Source: Bacteroidota bacterium (GTDB taxonomy: Bacteria; Bacteroidota; Bacteroidia; AKYH767-A; 2013-40CM-41-45). Taken from it: a stretch of DNA of 51,288 nt. The stretch spans positions 1-51,288 of the forward strand of contig JAPLDB010000013.1 in the NCBI GenBank assembly GCA_026391975.1, written 5' to 3'. Made by a program: the position numbers and the translations under genes. Shown here one piece after another: positions 33,821 through 42,862 of the stretch (its first letter is position 1; each line of letters opens with the position of its first letter). Below the pieces are notes generated by a model. That model had not been told where the DNA came from, searched no databases, and was given only the letters and a program-made list of their open reading frames with translations.

Positions 33821-36800
33821 TTATTGCTTCCTGAGGTGGTAAAAAATATTTGATGTGAGTTTTGTGTTATCAATTACTTCCAGCTGCATCTGATGTTTGG
33901 CAGCGATCCGTTCAATTGTTTTTCCTGAAATAAAATGCATCCCTCCATGTGTTGCCTTATTGAATCCAAATGTAGTTGAAAAAAACTCTGTCAACCGTGT
34001 TCCTTTGTGCCTGTTTCCCAGATCAGCGTTTGCATCGCGGATCAAAACAGAACCGCCGGTGTTTAAACTGGCAATGCACTTTTCAATGAGGGAAACCTGC
34101 TTCTCTTCAGGCATGTAATGCAAAACATCACTCAACAGGAAAGTATCTGTAGGTGAAAAATTATAATTCAGCACATCGCTGTGGATGAAACTGACATTGG
34201 CCGGCTTCGTCGGAGAATTAGAGGCCATTGCTATTTTATCTTCATCATAATCAACGCCTGTCACCTGCCTGTGTTTTGAAATAAATCCAAGCATCAGGGA
34301 AACATTTCCATATCCACAGCCAAGGTCAACAATACTGCCGCTCCGGGGGACGCGGTCAAGGAATAAACTGTAGTTATTTTCCAGGCGCAGTTTGACGCGC
34401 ATATACCATTCGATTATAGCGCCTTTGTAAATGTAATTTTTAATAAGCCTGTCTTTGAAATACCGTGGGCTTTCAAGTTCCTCCCTTAATTTTTGGTATT
34501 CAGCCTTGAAATATCTTGAAATCAGTTTGGTGCGTTCATAATAACCCACACCGAAAGATGCATCATCTGCCTTGATACGTGGAAGATACTTAACGGTCAA
34601 TTGTCCGCTTTTCAGCAAGAAGTCATCACCTTTTTGCATTGTTTCACTGCATCCATGGATCAACAAAGGAAGAATGTCCATATTGAATTTTTCAGCAATG
34701 AAGAAAGCGCCTTTGTGAAAACGCTGTAACTCAGAAGTGCGTGAGCGTGTGCCTTCAGGAAAAACAACGATGCTGTAACCCATTTTCACAGCTTCTTCCA
34801 ATGCGGGAATACTTTCCTCAAATCCTTTGCTTACCGGATAAAACCCTGCACGCTTAACAACCAATCCGAAGAAAGGTGAGTTCCAAACCCAATCATTCAC
34901 CAATAGTACATTTTTATTGCTGATCATCACGGTAAGAAGAATATCAAGGAAGGATTGGTGGTTGGCAATTACAACGGCAGGCTTTGAGGAATCCTCGCCA
35001 TGTTCATTAATGATTTTCTTTTTTACGTTGAACATAAGATATATCAATGATCCGCAGAACAGGCTGAGCAGGTTGTGCAGCATTCGTTTCTTTACTGCCT
35101 TCCTCAAAGGAAGAATCGGATAAATAACAATGGCTACAATTGTCAGTATCACACATCCAATAAAAAAATAAGTGAACGCAATCGCCGACTGAAAGATGGA
35201 AAGAAATGTGAGCGGCACTCTTCCGTTTTTCTTTCTGTTTAAAATAAGGAAATCATATAGCATCGGTTGCACATAGAATGAAATAAACACGACGCAAATT
35301 AATCCGATGATGGTAATGAGGGATATCGACCTGAGGGCTGGATGCTGCGCAAAAATCAGCGTACCCACGCCGATGAGAGATGTGAGGGCTGAAAGAAGAA
35401 TAGAAGTCTTGAAGGAAGATACCATTTTCTGTCCGTAAGAATATTCGCGCAGCATTCCTTCCGAATTAAAAATACTGTAGTCATCTCCCAATCCAAAGAT
35501 GAAAGTTGAGATGATGATGTTTACGATATTGAATTTCATTCCAATCAGCGCCATGATACCAAGGATCCATATCCAGCTAATGAGCATTGGAAGAAAACTG
35601 AAAACGGCCGGCTCTATTCTGCCGAAAGAAAGGAGGAGGAAAAAGAATACCAATATGGTAGAAATGTAAAGCACGGAATTGAAATCGCTTTGGAGAAATT
35701 GAACGAGTTGTGTAGAGACAAATAATTTATCAAAGACAAGGGCATTGGAAATTCCGGACAGATCAGTAAAAAGTTGCGTCCTTTTCTCCGCAGCAACCTT
35801 GATCCCGGTGAGTATCGTAACAACATTGTTCTTAACAGAGACAAATTCCGAAAGCATGGAATTCTTAAATACAGGCGAAGCGAGCATGTCGACAGGCTGA
35901 TATTCCCGTTCAAGCATTGAAAAGAAAGGGTCGAATGCAGAACCGGTAAACCCTGATTTAACAGCATACTGATTGATAGCGGCCTTCACTTTATCCTTTC
36001 TTTCTATCGTCCAGTAATTATTCCAGCCGGCAATTCGCGCACGCTGCATTGAATCCGAAATTAAGAAATCAGATACTGATGACCTGCCTGCAATAACCCC
36101 ACGCTCTTTGAGTTCAGACAGCCTCTTGTTTACTTTGATATTTGCATCAGCAGCCTCATCCAGAGATGATCCATAGGAAATACAAAATACAGACTTCAGA
36201 TGCGCATTGTTAATGTCATCGAGTTTTTTTTCAGCTCCGGCAATTTCTTCAGGCATGTAATTCATGCTCATCAGATTGTCTTCGAATTCTACATCGAATG
36301 CAAACCAGGTGAGAATGCATGTTATTGCGATCACACCAAATATTAAAGGCTTCTTTTTCCTGAACCTGAATGAAACAATACGGTCAATGATTTTTTCGAA
36401 ACGTGAAACGGTTTCCAGTTTGCCGATATCAAAGTATGCAAGTGCATGTGGAAGAATAACAAGTGAAAAAAAAGCCGCGCCAACGAGGCTAAATGCTGCG
36501 AACATTCCGAAGTCGTGAAGCAATTCAGATTTAATAAAAAGCAAACCCAGAAAAGCTCCTATGGTGGTAATGCTGCCAATGGTCATGGGAGATGCAAGGT
36601 CACGAATGGTTTGCTTCACATTACGGACGTGCTTGAGATGCACCAGGAAGTGAAGCGAGTAATTGATGGCCAGTCCAAGCACAACAGATCCCGCACCAAC
36701 GGCAATGATGGAAACCTTTGCCTTGATCAGGTACAAAAGTGCAAGTGCAAAACCTCCGCCAAAAGCAACAGGAAAAATGATCAGCAACAACACTCTTTTC

Positions 36801-37678
36801 TTGCGGAAGAAAAAATAAAGCATGAGAATGATCAGCACCAGTGCAATTGAAGAAGAGAGGATCGAGTCTTTCTTCATCTGCTGCGCATTTGCAAGAGAAA
36901 CCACTGCTCCTCCGAAAAAGTCGACCTTGACTTTACCGGATTGTGCTGATTCTTCTGATATTAACTCCTTTAAAGTTGTAATAAAACGCGTATTCATTTT
37001 GGTGTCCCCCGCATCAAAAGCCGGAGCTATAAACATCAACAGCGTTTTCTTATTCCTTGAGAAAATATATCCGTTTTCTATTTCATAATTATTATCGAGC
37101 TGGAGTTGTTTGAGCTTATTGAGAATAACAGGGCCAAAACCAAGGGGATCTTTTTCAATAAACCTTCCCATTACAACACCGGAAGGAGCCAGCAATGACT
37201 TGTAATTTTTTCGCATTGCAGCTTCAATGGCGCTATCCCCGGTAAGCGAATCCAAATGCTTGTAATCAGTTTGGTCTAAATAAAGCGGCAGGTTGCGATA
37301 CAATTCATCATAAAGATCGAGGAAGGAGTTTTCTTCGATATGGTACAGGATATGGTCAACAAAATGCGAGTCGAGTTTTGAATTGACTTCTCCGGCAAAT
37401 GAATCTGCGAATGAAGTCATGGCAGCATTGCCTTCTTCACCGGGCAATGAAGATGAAACCATCACTACCAACTTATCCTTCAGTTTGTTATTTGCAAAAG
37501 CCTCTTTTACTGCGAGTGAATTCTTTTCACCAAGTGGCAGGAACCGGGTGATGTCCTCTTCAAACTGAATCTTTGATGCAAACCATGCAACCAGAAGGCA
37601 CAACACAATAACACCAGTCCAGAAAATTTTCAGGTGCTTATTGAAAAAAGAATAAAGTGCCAGAAAGAGGGTTGCCAA
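33821..37678 (-). CDS. RND (MMPL) exporter - PlsC acyltransferase - SAM methyltransferase fusion
   Basis: A 1285-aa three-part protein. Residues 1-860 are an RND/MMPL exporter with two blocks of helices (about 270-420 and 670-860) and large periplasmic loops; a GXXXD-like GLGDDYS occurs at 729. Residues about 895-1070 are a PlsC-type acyltransferase with NHQSFLD (H907, D912) and FPEGTRS (973-979). Residues about 1105-1285 are a class I methyltransferase with VDLGCGYG at 1117-1124. It likely transfers an acyl group to a lipid or glycan acceptor, methylates and exports it. Aryl-polyene clusters encode similar activities separately. It starts 8 nt after the DUF2062 stop. Confidence 0.9.
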   Translation of the reverse strand: MATLFLALYSFFNKHLKIFWTGVIVLCLLVAWFASKIQFEEDITRFLPLGEKNSLAVKEAFANNKLKDKLVVMVSSSLPGEEGNAAMTSFADSFAGEVNSKLDSHFVDHILYHIEENSFLDLYDELYRNLPLYLDQTDYKHLDSLTGDSAIEAAMRKNYKSLLAPSGVVMGRFIEKDPLGFGPVILNKLKQLQLDNNYEIENGYIFSRNKKTLLMFIAPAFDAGDTKMNTRFITTLKELISEESAQSGKVKVDFFGGAVVSLANAQQMKKDSILSSSIALVLIILMLYFFFRKKRVLLLIIFPVAFGGGFALALLYLIKAKVSIIAVGAGSVVLGLAINYSLHFLVHLKHVRNVKQTIRDLASPMTIGSITTIGAFLGLLFIKSELLHDFGMFAAFSLVGAAFFSLVILPHALAYFDIGKLETVSRFEKIIDRIVSFRFRKKKPLIFGVIAITCILTWFAFDVEFEDNLMSMNYMPEEIAGAEKKLDDINNAHLKSVFCISYGSSLDEAADANIKVNKRLSELKERGVIAGRSSVSDFLISDSMQRARIAGWNNYWTIERKDKVKAAINQYAVKSGFTGSAFDPFFSMLEREYQPVDMLASPVFKNSMLSEFVSVKNNVVTILTGIKVAAEKRTQLFTDLSGISNALVFDKLFVSTQLVQFLQSDFNSVLYISTILVFFFLLLSFGRIEPAVFSFLPMLISWIWILGIMALIGMKFNIVNIIISTFIFGLGDDYSIFNSEGMLREYSYGQKMVSSFKTSILLSALTSLIGVGTLIFAQHPALRSISLITIIGLICVVFISFYVQPMLYDFLILNRKKNGRVPLTFLSIFQSAIAFTYFFIGCVILTIVAIVIYPILPLRKAVKKRMLHNLLSLFCGSLIYLMFNVKKKIINEHGEDSSKPAVVIANHQSFLDILLTVMISNKNVLLVNDWVWNSPFFGLVVKRAGFYPVSKGFEESIPALEEAVKMGYSIVVFPEGTRSRTSELQRFHKGAFFIAEKFNMDILPLLIHGCSETMQKGDDFLLKSGQLTVKYLPRIKADDASFGVGYYERTKLISRYFKAEYQKLREELESPRYFKDRLIKNYIYKGAIIEWYMRVKLRLENNYSLFLDRVPRSGSIVDLGCGYGNVSLMLGFISKHRQVTGVDYDEDKIAMASNSPTKPANVSFIHSDVLNYNFSPTDTFLLSDVLHYMPEEKQVSLIEKCIASLNTGGSVLIRDANADLGNRHKGTRLTEFFSTTFGFNKATHGGMHFISGKTIERIAAKHQMQLEVIDNTKLTSNIFYHLRKQ

Positions 37679-37686
37679 TTTACGTA

Positions 37687-38013
37687 CTAAACGTTTTTCC
37701 TTGTGAACTTAAGGATGGCAAATGTAAGAAGCCATCCTAAAATTCCTACCAACAAAGCAAACACAATGCTGCCAGGAATATATTGCACAAGCATCTTTTT
37801 TACCACATCAAGTGTTATGTCATGAAAAGTAAGTGCCAGAGGCTGGCCCAGCAAGACCGACCCTGTTTTCATGCTGCCATAGAGGATAAATGGAATCATG
37901 GGTGGAATGCTGATGTTGGATGCAATGATGACAATTGCTTTATTAAGCCGGAAAATATGTGCCAGCGCAAAGGCAATGATCATCTGGTACCCCCATGCAG
38001 GAAAGATGCCCAT
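37687..38013 (-). CDS. DUF2062 membrane domain, probably the displaced C-terminal part of the GT2 protein
   Basis: From the ATG at 38013 the frame encodes 108 residues with DUF2062 features: MGIFPAWGYQMIIAFALA, then SNISIPPMIPFILYGS and two more helices. However, the open frame continues upstream of 38013 without a start codon to 38106 (…FRKIFREAFTNPSESVAVKSASVGFGLF), and this region is the normal N-terminal part of the DUF2062 domain. The frame opens exactly at the A10 tract (minus strand) where the GT2 gene runs out of family similarity. GT2-DUF2062 fusion proteins are known. Either slippage or a true frameshift joins them; the free-standing start would lack the first helix. Confidence 0.7.
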   Translation of the reverse strand: MGIFPAWGYQMIIAFALAHIFRLNKAIVIIASNISIPPMIPFILYGSMKTGSVLLGQPLALTFHDITLDVVKKMLVQYIPGSIVFALLVGILGWLLTFAILKFTRKNV

Positions 38014-38048
38014 AAATAATCCGAAACCTACTGAAGCTGATTTTACTG

Positions 38049-38855
38049 CTACAGATTCACTGGGGTTGGTAAACGCCTCCCGAAAGATCTTCCTGAAGTT
38101 TTTTTTTTAATGCGGTTGAAAAACCGTTGCGGAAAGAACCATAAAGCTGTAAGGATGACCAGCCAGGTATGTAAAATACTTACCCTTGTAAAATCGGTGA
38201 ATGGGCGGAAGTGTGTGACTCTTTCTTTGCCTGGAGCATAAAAAACTTTGATCGGAACCGAGACAACTGGGATGCCTGCCCATGAAGCCCTCACAAGCAC
38301 TTCTATTTCGAATTCATATTTTGTGGTAAAGAAATTCATTTTGCTCAATTCTCTTACAGGATACAACCTGTACCCGGATTGTGTGTCAGGCAAATTGATT
38401 CCTGATTCAAAATGAAACCAGAAATTTGAAATTTTGTGTCCGAAGCTGCTCTTTCCCGGTATACCCTCCGCAGTCATGTTGCGGGCACCAACGATCAACG
38501 CATCCGGCTGTGCTTCCAGTTTTTCAAAAAAGGATGGAATATCGTCTGCATAATGCTGTCCGTCAGAATCAATCGTTATCGCTTTGTCATAACCCATTGC
38601 AACTACCTCTTTAAAGCCGGCCCTCAATGCCATGCCTTTACCTTTATTCATGGGAAAGGAAACCAGATGCAGGTGGGAGAACTTCTCAAGGATGCTTTTT
38701 GTCTCGTCTGTTGAGCCGTCATTTACAATGATGATCCTGTTGGTATATGCAAGCACATTATTAATAACAGCCTCCAGTGAACCTGCGTTGTTATATGTCG
38801 GAATGAGAACGCAGCAGTTGTGTTTCTCGAAAAGGTTTTGGGCAAGGCCTGACAT
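38049..38855 (-). CDS. GT2 family glycosyltransferase, C terminus altered by frameshift
   Basis: A 268-aa DPM1-like GT2 enzyme acting at the inner-membrane face. Motifs are CVLIPTYNN, IIIVNDGSTDET, the metal-binding ITIDSDGQHY and the acceptor-side SGYRLYPV. The start is the ATG at 38855; the TTG at 38867 was rejected. A hydrophobic helix at about 233-250 (LHTWLVILTALWFFP) follows. The final 15 or so residues after IKKK are not family-like: the A10 tract at 38099-38108 appears to shift frame here, giving an extra ending and leaving DUF2062 (37687-38106) in another frame. One more A would fuse them into about 389 aa. Confidence 0.85.
   Translation of the reverse strand: MSGLAQNLFEKHNCCVLIPTYNNAGSLEAVINNVLAYTNRIIIVNDGSTDETKSILEKFSHLHLVSFPMNKGKGMALRAGFKEVVAMGYDKAITIDSDGQHYADDIPSFFEKLEAQPDALIVGARNMTAEGIPGKSSFGHKISNFWFHFESGINLPDTQSGYRLYPVRELSKMNFFTTKYEFEIEVLVRASWAGIPVVSVPIKVFYAPGKERVTHFRPFTDFTRVSILHTWLVILTALWFFPQRFFNRIKKKTSGRSFGRRLPTPVNL
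38099..38108 (-). other. A10 homopolymer at GT2/DUF2062 junction
   Basis: Ten consecutive A residues on the minus strand, followed by CTTCAG. With ten As the GT2 frame stops at 38049; with eleven or eight As it continues into DUF2062. Candidate site for phase variation, transcriptional slippage or a sequencing/assembly error. Confidence 0.7.
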
Positions 38856-39146
38856 AATTGGCCGCAAAATACGTTTTAGGGAGGGATTTGGAAAACAGTT
38901 TTCCTGACAGCCAAATTATTTGTTTGCATTTGTGAGCTAACGGGGAGAATTGTCTGTCGGAATGAAGTAATCTTTTCATTTGAAGCATGTTACCAATTTT
39001 TAATCACTTCCGACAATCCCGGCCAATCAGGATTTATACTTTTAATCAATTTGATTTTGTTTTTCCGGTTTCCGGCTTTGATCCGCTTCTCCTCAAAAAA
39101 TGATAGATGGATTGCTTTGGTCGTTCCTCCCTCGCAAATTCAATAC

Positions 39147-39518
39147 TTAATTGGCAATGAAAGCACCTTTGAATTTAAGAAAAACCAATTCCGCTTTTTG
39201 AAAAGTGCCGGAGACAACCATACCGTCCTTATCATCCTTTAATACAGAAAACTCAACGAAGAGCGCTTTCACTTCATCGGGATTCAGAATTGCAAGGAAC
39301 TTTAATTGAGAAGCATCCTTCATTGTGAAGTCCTTATTAAAAATGTGTTTCAGAATTTCTTTCAGCATCTGAACCATGCATACACCGGGCACAACAGGAT
39401 TGCCGGGAAAATGTCCCTGAAATATTTCATGGGCAGGATTTAATTCAACACCAATAGTGAACTTTTGCTCCGCCTTAATGACATCCAGAATTTTGAAGAA
39501 ATCATTCAACAGAATCAT
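39147..39518 (-). CDS. FabZ-like hot-dog 3-hydroxyacyl-ACP dehydratase
   Basis: A 123-aa protein matching FabZ over the key segment GHFPGNPVVPGV, with the catalytic-type His at 36. The usual FabZ glutamate (PGVLxxE) is Gln50 here (PGVCMVQ), so activity may be altered or use another residue. It would dehydrate 3-hydroxyacyl chains on the cluster's ACP. Its start overlaps the lipoprotein gene's end by 17 nt. Length is slightly short for FabZ. Confidence 0.82.
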   Translation of the reverse strand: MILLNDFFKILDVIKAEQKFTIGVELNPAHEIFQGHFPGNPVVPGVCMVQMLKEILKHIFNKDFTMKDASQLKFLAILNPDEVKALFVEFSVLKDDKDGMVVSGTFQKAELVFLKFKGAFIAN

Positions 39519-40200
39519 TGCTTGCTTTTTTTAGTAGTGACATCGTAATCTTCAAATGCAGTGAAGGATGCTCAATTGAAAACACTTCGGGCTGAAAGTC
39601 CTGCATTGAATCAATACTCACAAGCACCTTCTTTGATTTGCCCTTATAAGATTCGATCATGGTCACCGATTTTGCAACAGGATCGTAATGATACAGGTTA
39701 TTCGTTCTGCCGTCAGCGAAATCAAACACCGTGCTTTGGCTGTTTTCAGTAAAAAGTTTTGGAATACTTCTTTTTAAATTTCCTCCCAGCAATATTCTCC
39801 AGTCGCCTTCAAGCAATTTAAGTATGGGTTTTCTGTTGAGGTAAGATATTACATTGCTCACAGTAAACCTGTCTCTTGAAATCTCAGCTTCAAGAAGTGT
39901 ATTGCCAAAGTTAGAAAGCAAAACAATTTTGAATACCGAATCATTCAGTGCATTCAGGTAAGTAAGCGAACTGAATTCTTTGTCTTTGTATTTGATCATT
40001 GTTTTGTAAACGAGGCTTTCATTCTTACCGGGGCGGAACAAAGCCAGCATTCCTTTTGAATAACGACCCTCTCCACTTTTTAAATCAGCGAACATTTTCG
40101 GGGAGCAGGAACTAAGTAGGAAGCAACAACAAAACGAAGCAAAAACGAAACGGAGGTGACGTCGACAAAACAGATTAAAAAAGATTTGATCAACTTTCAT
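39502..40200 (-). CDS. Lipoprotein of the polyene-like cluster
   Basis: A 232-aa protein with a 32-residue N-terminal region ending in a lipobox (LLSSCSPK). The mature part is beta-rich, with SLTYLNALNDSVFKIVLLSNFGN and KLLEGDWRILLGG, a LolA/LolB-like or DUF4292-like lipid-carrier pattern. It sits 32 nt after the LolA-like gene, so it may receive lipid from it at the outer membrane. I assign the carrier role with low certainty. Confidence 0.65.
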   Translation of the reverse strand: MKVDQIFFNLFCRRHLRFVFASFCCCFLLSSCSPKMFADLKSGEGRYSKGMLALFRPGKNESLVYKTMIKYKDKEFSSLTYLNALNDSVFKIVLLSNFGNTLLEAEISRDRFTVSNVISYLNRKPILKLLEGDWRILLGGNLKRSIPKLFTENSQSTVFDFADGRTNNLYHYDPVAKSVTMIESYKGKSKKVLVSIDSMQDFQPEVFSIEHPSLHLKITMSLLKKASNDSVE

Positions 40201-40232
40201 CAGAATCAGCGTTATTTTTATTTAATATCTTA

Positions 40233-40874
40233 TTAATTCAGGATAAAATACTTCTCCGCAATATCACCATTCAATTTTTTATTTTTAAAAAGAATTACAG
40301 TGCTGTTTTGTGAAGGCTCAAGCATATCCACCTTTGTCACTGTAAAGTCGGTTTTATCAAAGTATAAAATGATCTTGTCAATAAATTTTTTCATTGCTGA
40401 ATTCACGGGCGTCATTTCAGCTATGTTGTTTTTTTCAGTCTCAAAGAATCGAAATGAGAATTTTTTGCTCTTAAATATATTCCCGTTAATGCAGGTAATC
40501 AGTATATCATTAAGCTCAAGGAAGAGTTTGTTGGCATTTGCATCATAGCTGGAAACCTTTCCTTCGTCTTTCAGCATGACTTTACCATTATTCAATGAAA
40601 TGATATAGCTGAACGGCTCAGTATATTCCCACCTGAGTTTGTTTTCTTTTTTAAAATACAGCGAACCTTTACTTACTACTTTGTCATTCAGCATTTTTAG
40701 TTTTTTCTCCTGTACAAATTCACCCTGTATTGTTTGTGTTGATCTGGAAAACTGCGCAAGGCTATTTATAAAAGCAGCTGTATCTGTCATTGACTTCATT
40801 ACCTGCTGAGCATTCGTTAGAACAGGAATGATGCAAAGAATTAAAAATGAAAAATATTTATTAAACCGATTCAT
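40233..40874 (-). CDS. LolA-like periplasmic lipid carrier
   Basis: A 213-aa periplasmic protein with signal peptide ending TNAQQ. The central part matches the LolA fold: TQTIQGEFVQEKKLKML, then SKGSLYFKKENKLRWEYTEPFSYIISLNNGKV and IDKIILYFDKTDFTVTKVDM. LolA-like proteins in aryl-polyene loci are thought to move the lipid-linked product to the outer membrane. The start overlaps the preceding deacetylase by 14 nt, so translation is coupled. Confidence 0.88.
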   Translation of the reverse strand: MNRFNKYFSFLILCIIPVLTNAQQVMKSMTDTAAFINSLAQFSRSTQTIQGEFVQEKKLKMLNDKVVSKGSLYFKKENKLRWEYTEPFSYIISLNNGKVMLKDEGKVSSYDANANKLFLELNDILITCINGNIFKSKKFSFRFFETEKNNIAEMTPVNSAMKKFIDKIILYFDKTDFTVTKVDMLEPSQNSTVILFKNKKLNGDIAEKYFILN

Positions 40875-41637
40875 AAGCGTTTATTTGAAACATATCTTCT
40901 ATGCTGACCACTTTCAGATTTCTTTCACGGGCATGATCCAGTACTTTCTGTAAAACAATCTCGATACCGGGGGTTGTATCGTGCAGCAAAATTAGTGAAC
41001 CGTTTTTTATTCCTTTCAGGATCCTTTTCATGAGCCGGTCGTGGTCTTTAATGGCGGTATCGTATGATCTCAGGTTCCAGCCGATCACTTTATAATCCAT
41101 TTCCCTAACCATTTGTGCAATATTCGGCGTGGTTACACCAAACGGAGGCCGGAATAATTTATTTCTTTTCCCGGTACTTCGGAGAATTAGGTCATCGGTT
41201 TTGGAAACATCCTGTTTCAGTTTTTTCACAGAGAAAAAATCAAATAAGTTATGATGAGAAAAAGAATGATTTGAAACAATGTGCCCTTCATCGTTAATAC
41301 TCTTTACAATATTTTCCTTTCCCGCAATATTCTTCCCAATGCAAAAAAATGCAACTGTAGCATTGTTTTTTTTCAACACATCGAGAATTAGTGATGTATT
41401 TTCATGCGGGCCATCGTCAAAGGTAATGGCAATCTGACCTTTGTTTTCATCGCCGCTGCAATAGGCTTTCAAAAAAAAGCCGGATTGAATAAAGTAACTT
41501 CCGAAAATAATTGCCAGGCTAAACAAAAAGAACGCAATGAAATAATACCACCCTGAAACGTGATACGTATAATCATATGCCATCAGGCCAAGAATGATCA
41601 GAATGAATACAATTGATGAATCGCGGTAGTTCAGCAT
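40861..41637 (-). CDS. NodB-type polysaccharide deacetylase
   Basis: A 258-aa protein with two N-terminal hydrophobic helices and a NodB domain. Motifs in order: ITFDDGPH, HSFSHH (metal His), RPPFGV and LILLHD. The active site would face the periplasm. It probably removes an N-acyl or O-acyl group from a glycan or glycolipid intermediate. It overlaps the KS-like gene upstream by 7 nt and the LolA gene downstream by 14 nt. Confidence 0.92.
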   Translation of the reverse strand: MLNYRDSSIVFILIILGLMAYDYTYHVSGWYYFIAFFLFSLAIIFGSYFIQSGFFLKAYCSGDENKGQIAITFDDGPHENTSLILDVLKKNNATVAFFCIGKNIAGKENIVKSINDEGHIVSNHSFSHHNLFDFFSVKKLKQDVSKTDDLILRSTGKRNKLFRPPFGVTTPNIAQMVREMDYKVIGWNLRSYDTAIKDHDRLMKRILKGIKNGSLILLHDTTPGIEIVLQKVLDHARERNLKVVSIEDMFQINAYESV

Positions 41638-42686
41638 CTTTCAAGCAGCAATAAAGAAAACTCCCTGCCTTTATAATGATTGAGAATCAAAACCCTTTCC
41701 GGTGCAAATGTGATTGATTTCTCAGATGACATGTATTGTGGAATGCGTTGTTCCTTTAGGATCATAGTGCCCAGCCAAAACGCAAATGCAGTTGACGTAT
41801 GGTAATCACCACACAGATGCTTGTACATGCCGGTCTTGTTATGACTGAAATGGTTTTTGATGGCAGACTTGTAAATCATGTCTCCGTTTACATCACCATT
41901 GTTTCCAAGCAGAATGAAATCACCGGAGGATATCTTATGTTGATCAACGAATGTGCCTATCTTTTCAGCTATTTCAACTTCGCTCTCAGGGTTTGAAAAT
42001 GTTTCAACAGCAATAAACTTCGCTAAATTGTTTTTATCGTTGATGCTATTCAAGTTAAAAAATACAGAGCCTTCACCTGCTATTGTTCCTGAAGTTTGCT
42101 TTTCATACAAAGCACTGCTTCCTGATTCTTTACTTATTCCTCCCAGGCGCTCCAGTATTCTGAAACTTGCATTCGAGATTTCATCCGTTGCCCCTACAAG
42201 CACATTTGACTGCGGTTGGTCATTCAAAAATATCATTGCATCCATCAATGAATTCTCAAATGACAACCCCCGATGCGTGTGCGTGAAGTTGTAATTGTTG
42301 CATTGCAGCAACAAAGCAATCTGTGCTGCAACAGTATTGTGTGTGGAAAAAATAAATGATGTGGGGGACAACGTTTGTTCATTGTTGTCAAGCATTGAAG
42401 CCAGAAATTTTTCCGAGTCTTCCATGCAGCCCAAACCGGTTCCGCAGATAATTGCATCGGGAATATTCACACCTGAATCTTTGACACAACTTAAGGCAGC
42501 ACAAACCCCCATTTTGATGAGTCGGCTCATTCTTCTCGCGGAAGGAATATTCAAGTGTGTTTTATAATCGGGTTCGATTGATAAAAGTTTATTTTCGGAA
42601 AATGTTTTGATATCGGAAGGCAGCGCAACTGCTCCAAAGGTTGGCTGCGGTGAAATACAAGAAGCTGATCTGATGTAAATTTCCAT
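41631..42686 (-). CDS. Beta-ketoacyl synthase-like protein without active-site cysteine
   Basis: A 351-aa thiolase-fold protein from the ATG at 42686. The N-terminal half has the ketosynthase pattern MSRLIKMGVCAAL, IICGTGLGCMED and FIFSTHNTVAAQIAL. Where the nucleophilic Cys should be (residues 135-147) the sequence is THTHRGLSFENSL, with no cysteine. Catalytic His residues are also not in their usual GTGT and GHT settings. It is likely a chain-length-factor-like partner of the 42863 or 45052 ketosynthase. The start at 42755 adds 23 residues that lie in a repeat and was rejected. Confidence 0.8.
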   Translation of the reverse strand: MEIYIRSASCISPQPTFGAVALPSDIKTFSENKLLSIEPDYKTHLNIPSARRMSRLIKMGVCAALSCVKDSGVNIPDAIICGTGLGCMEDSEKFLASMLDNNEQTLSPTSFIFSTHNTVAAQIALLLQCNNYNFTHTHRGLSFENSLMDAMIFLNDQPQSNVLVGATDEISNASFRILERLGGISKESGSSALYEKQTSGTIAGEGSVFFNLNSINDKNNLAKFIAVETFSNPESEVEIAEKIGTFVDQHKISSGDFILLGNNGDVNGDMIYKSAIKNHFSHNKTGMYKHLCGDYHTSTAFAFWLGTMILKEQRIPQYMSSEKSITFAPERVLILNHYKGREFSLLLLERC

Positions 42687-42706
42687 ATCAAATTTCTTTG
42701 CCACCA

Positions 42707-42751
42707 TCCCGATAGCCCCGCCTGAATGACGCAGTCGGGCAGGTATCGGGA
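42707..42751. repeat. TCCCGATA/TATCGGGA inverted repeat
   Basis: TCCCGATA (42707-42714) and TATCGGGA (42744-42751) form an 8-bp stem with a GC-rich 29-nt loop, in the gap between two ketosynthase genes. The same TCCCGA stem occurs at 46261-46288 and 23162 in this window. Confidence 0.75.
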
Positions 42752-42862
42752 ACACGATTTGACACTAATTGAAAAAAATATATATTTTGATTCATGCATT
42801 TCAAGCAAAACTTGTCTTGCATTAATTTGTGACAATTGGTGAAATTCGTGGCTACTTTCATG

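Noticed and set aside
36515-36850. Plus-strand frames opposite the RND fusion gene
   Set aside because: They are antisense shadows of a long well-supported gene.
38791-38988. 65-residue minus-strand frame upstream of the GT2 gene
   Set aside because: It overlaps the GT2 start in another frame; no promoter or domain supports it. The gap 38856-39146 holds only a small GGAAAACAGTTTTCC palindrome.
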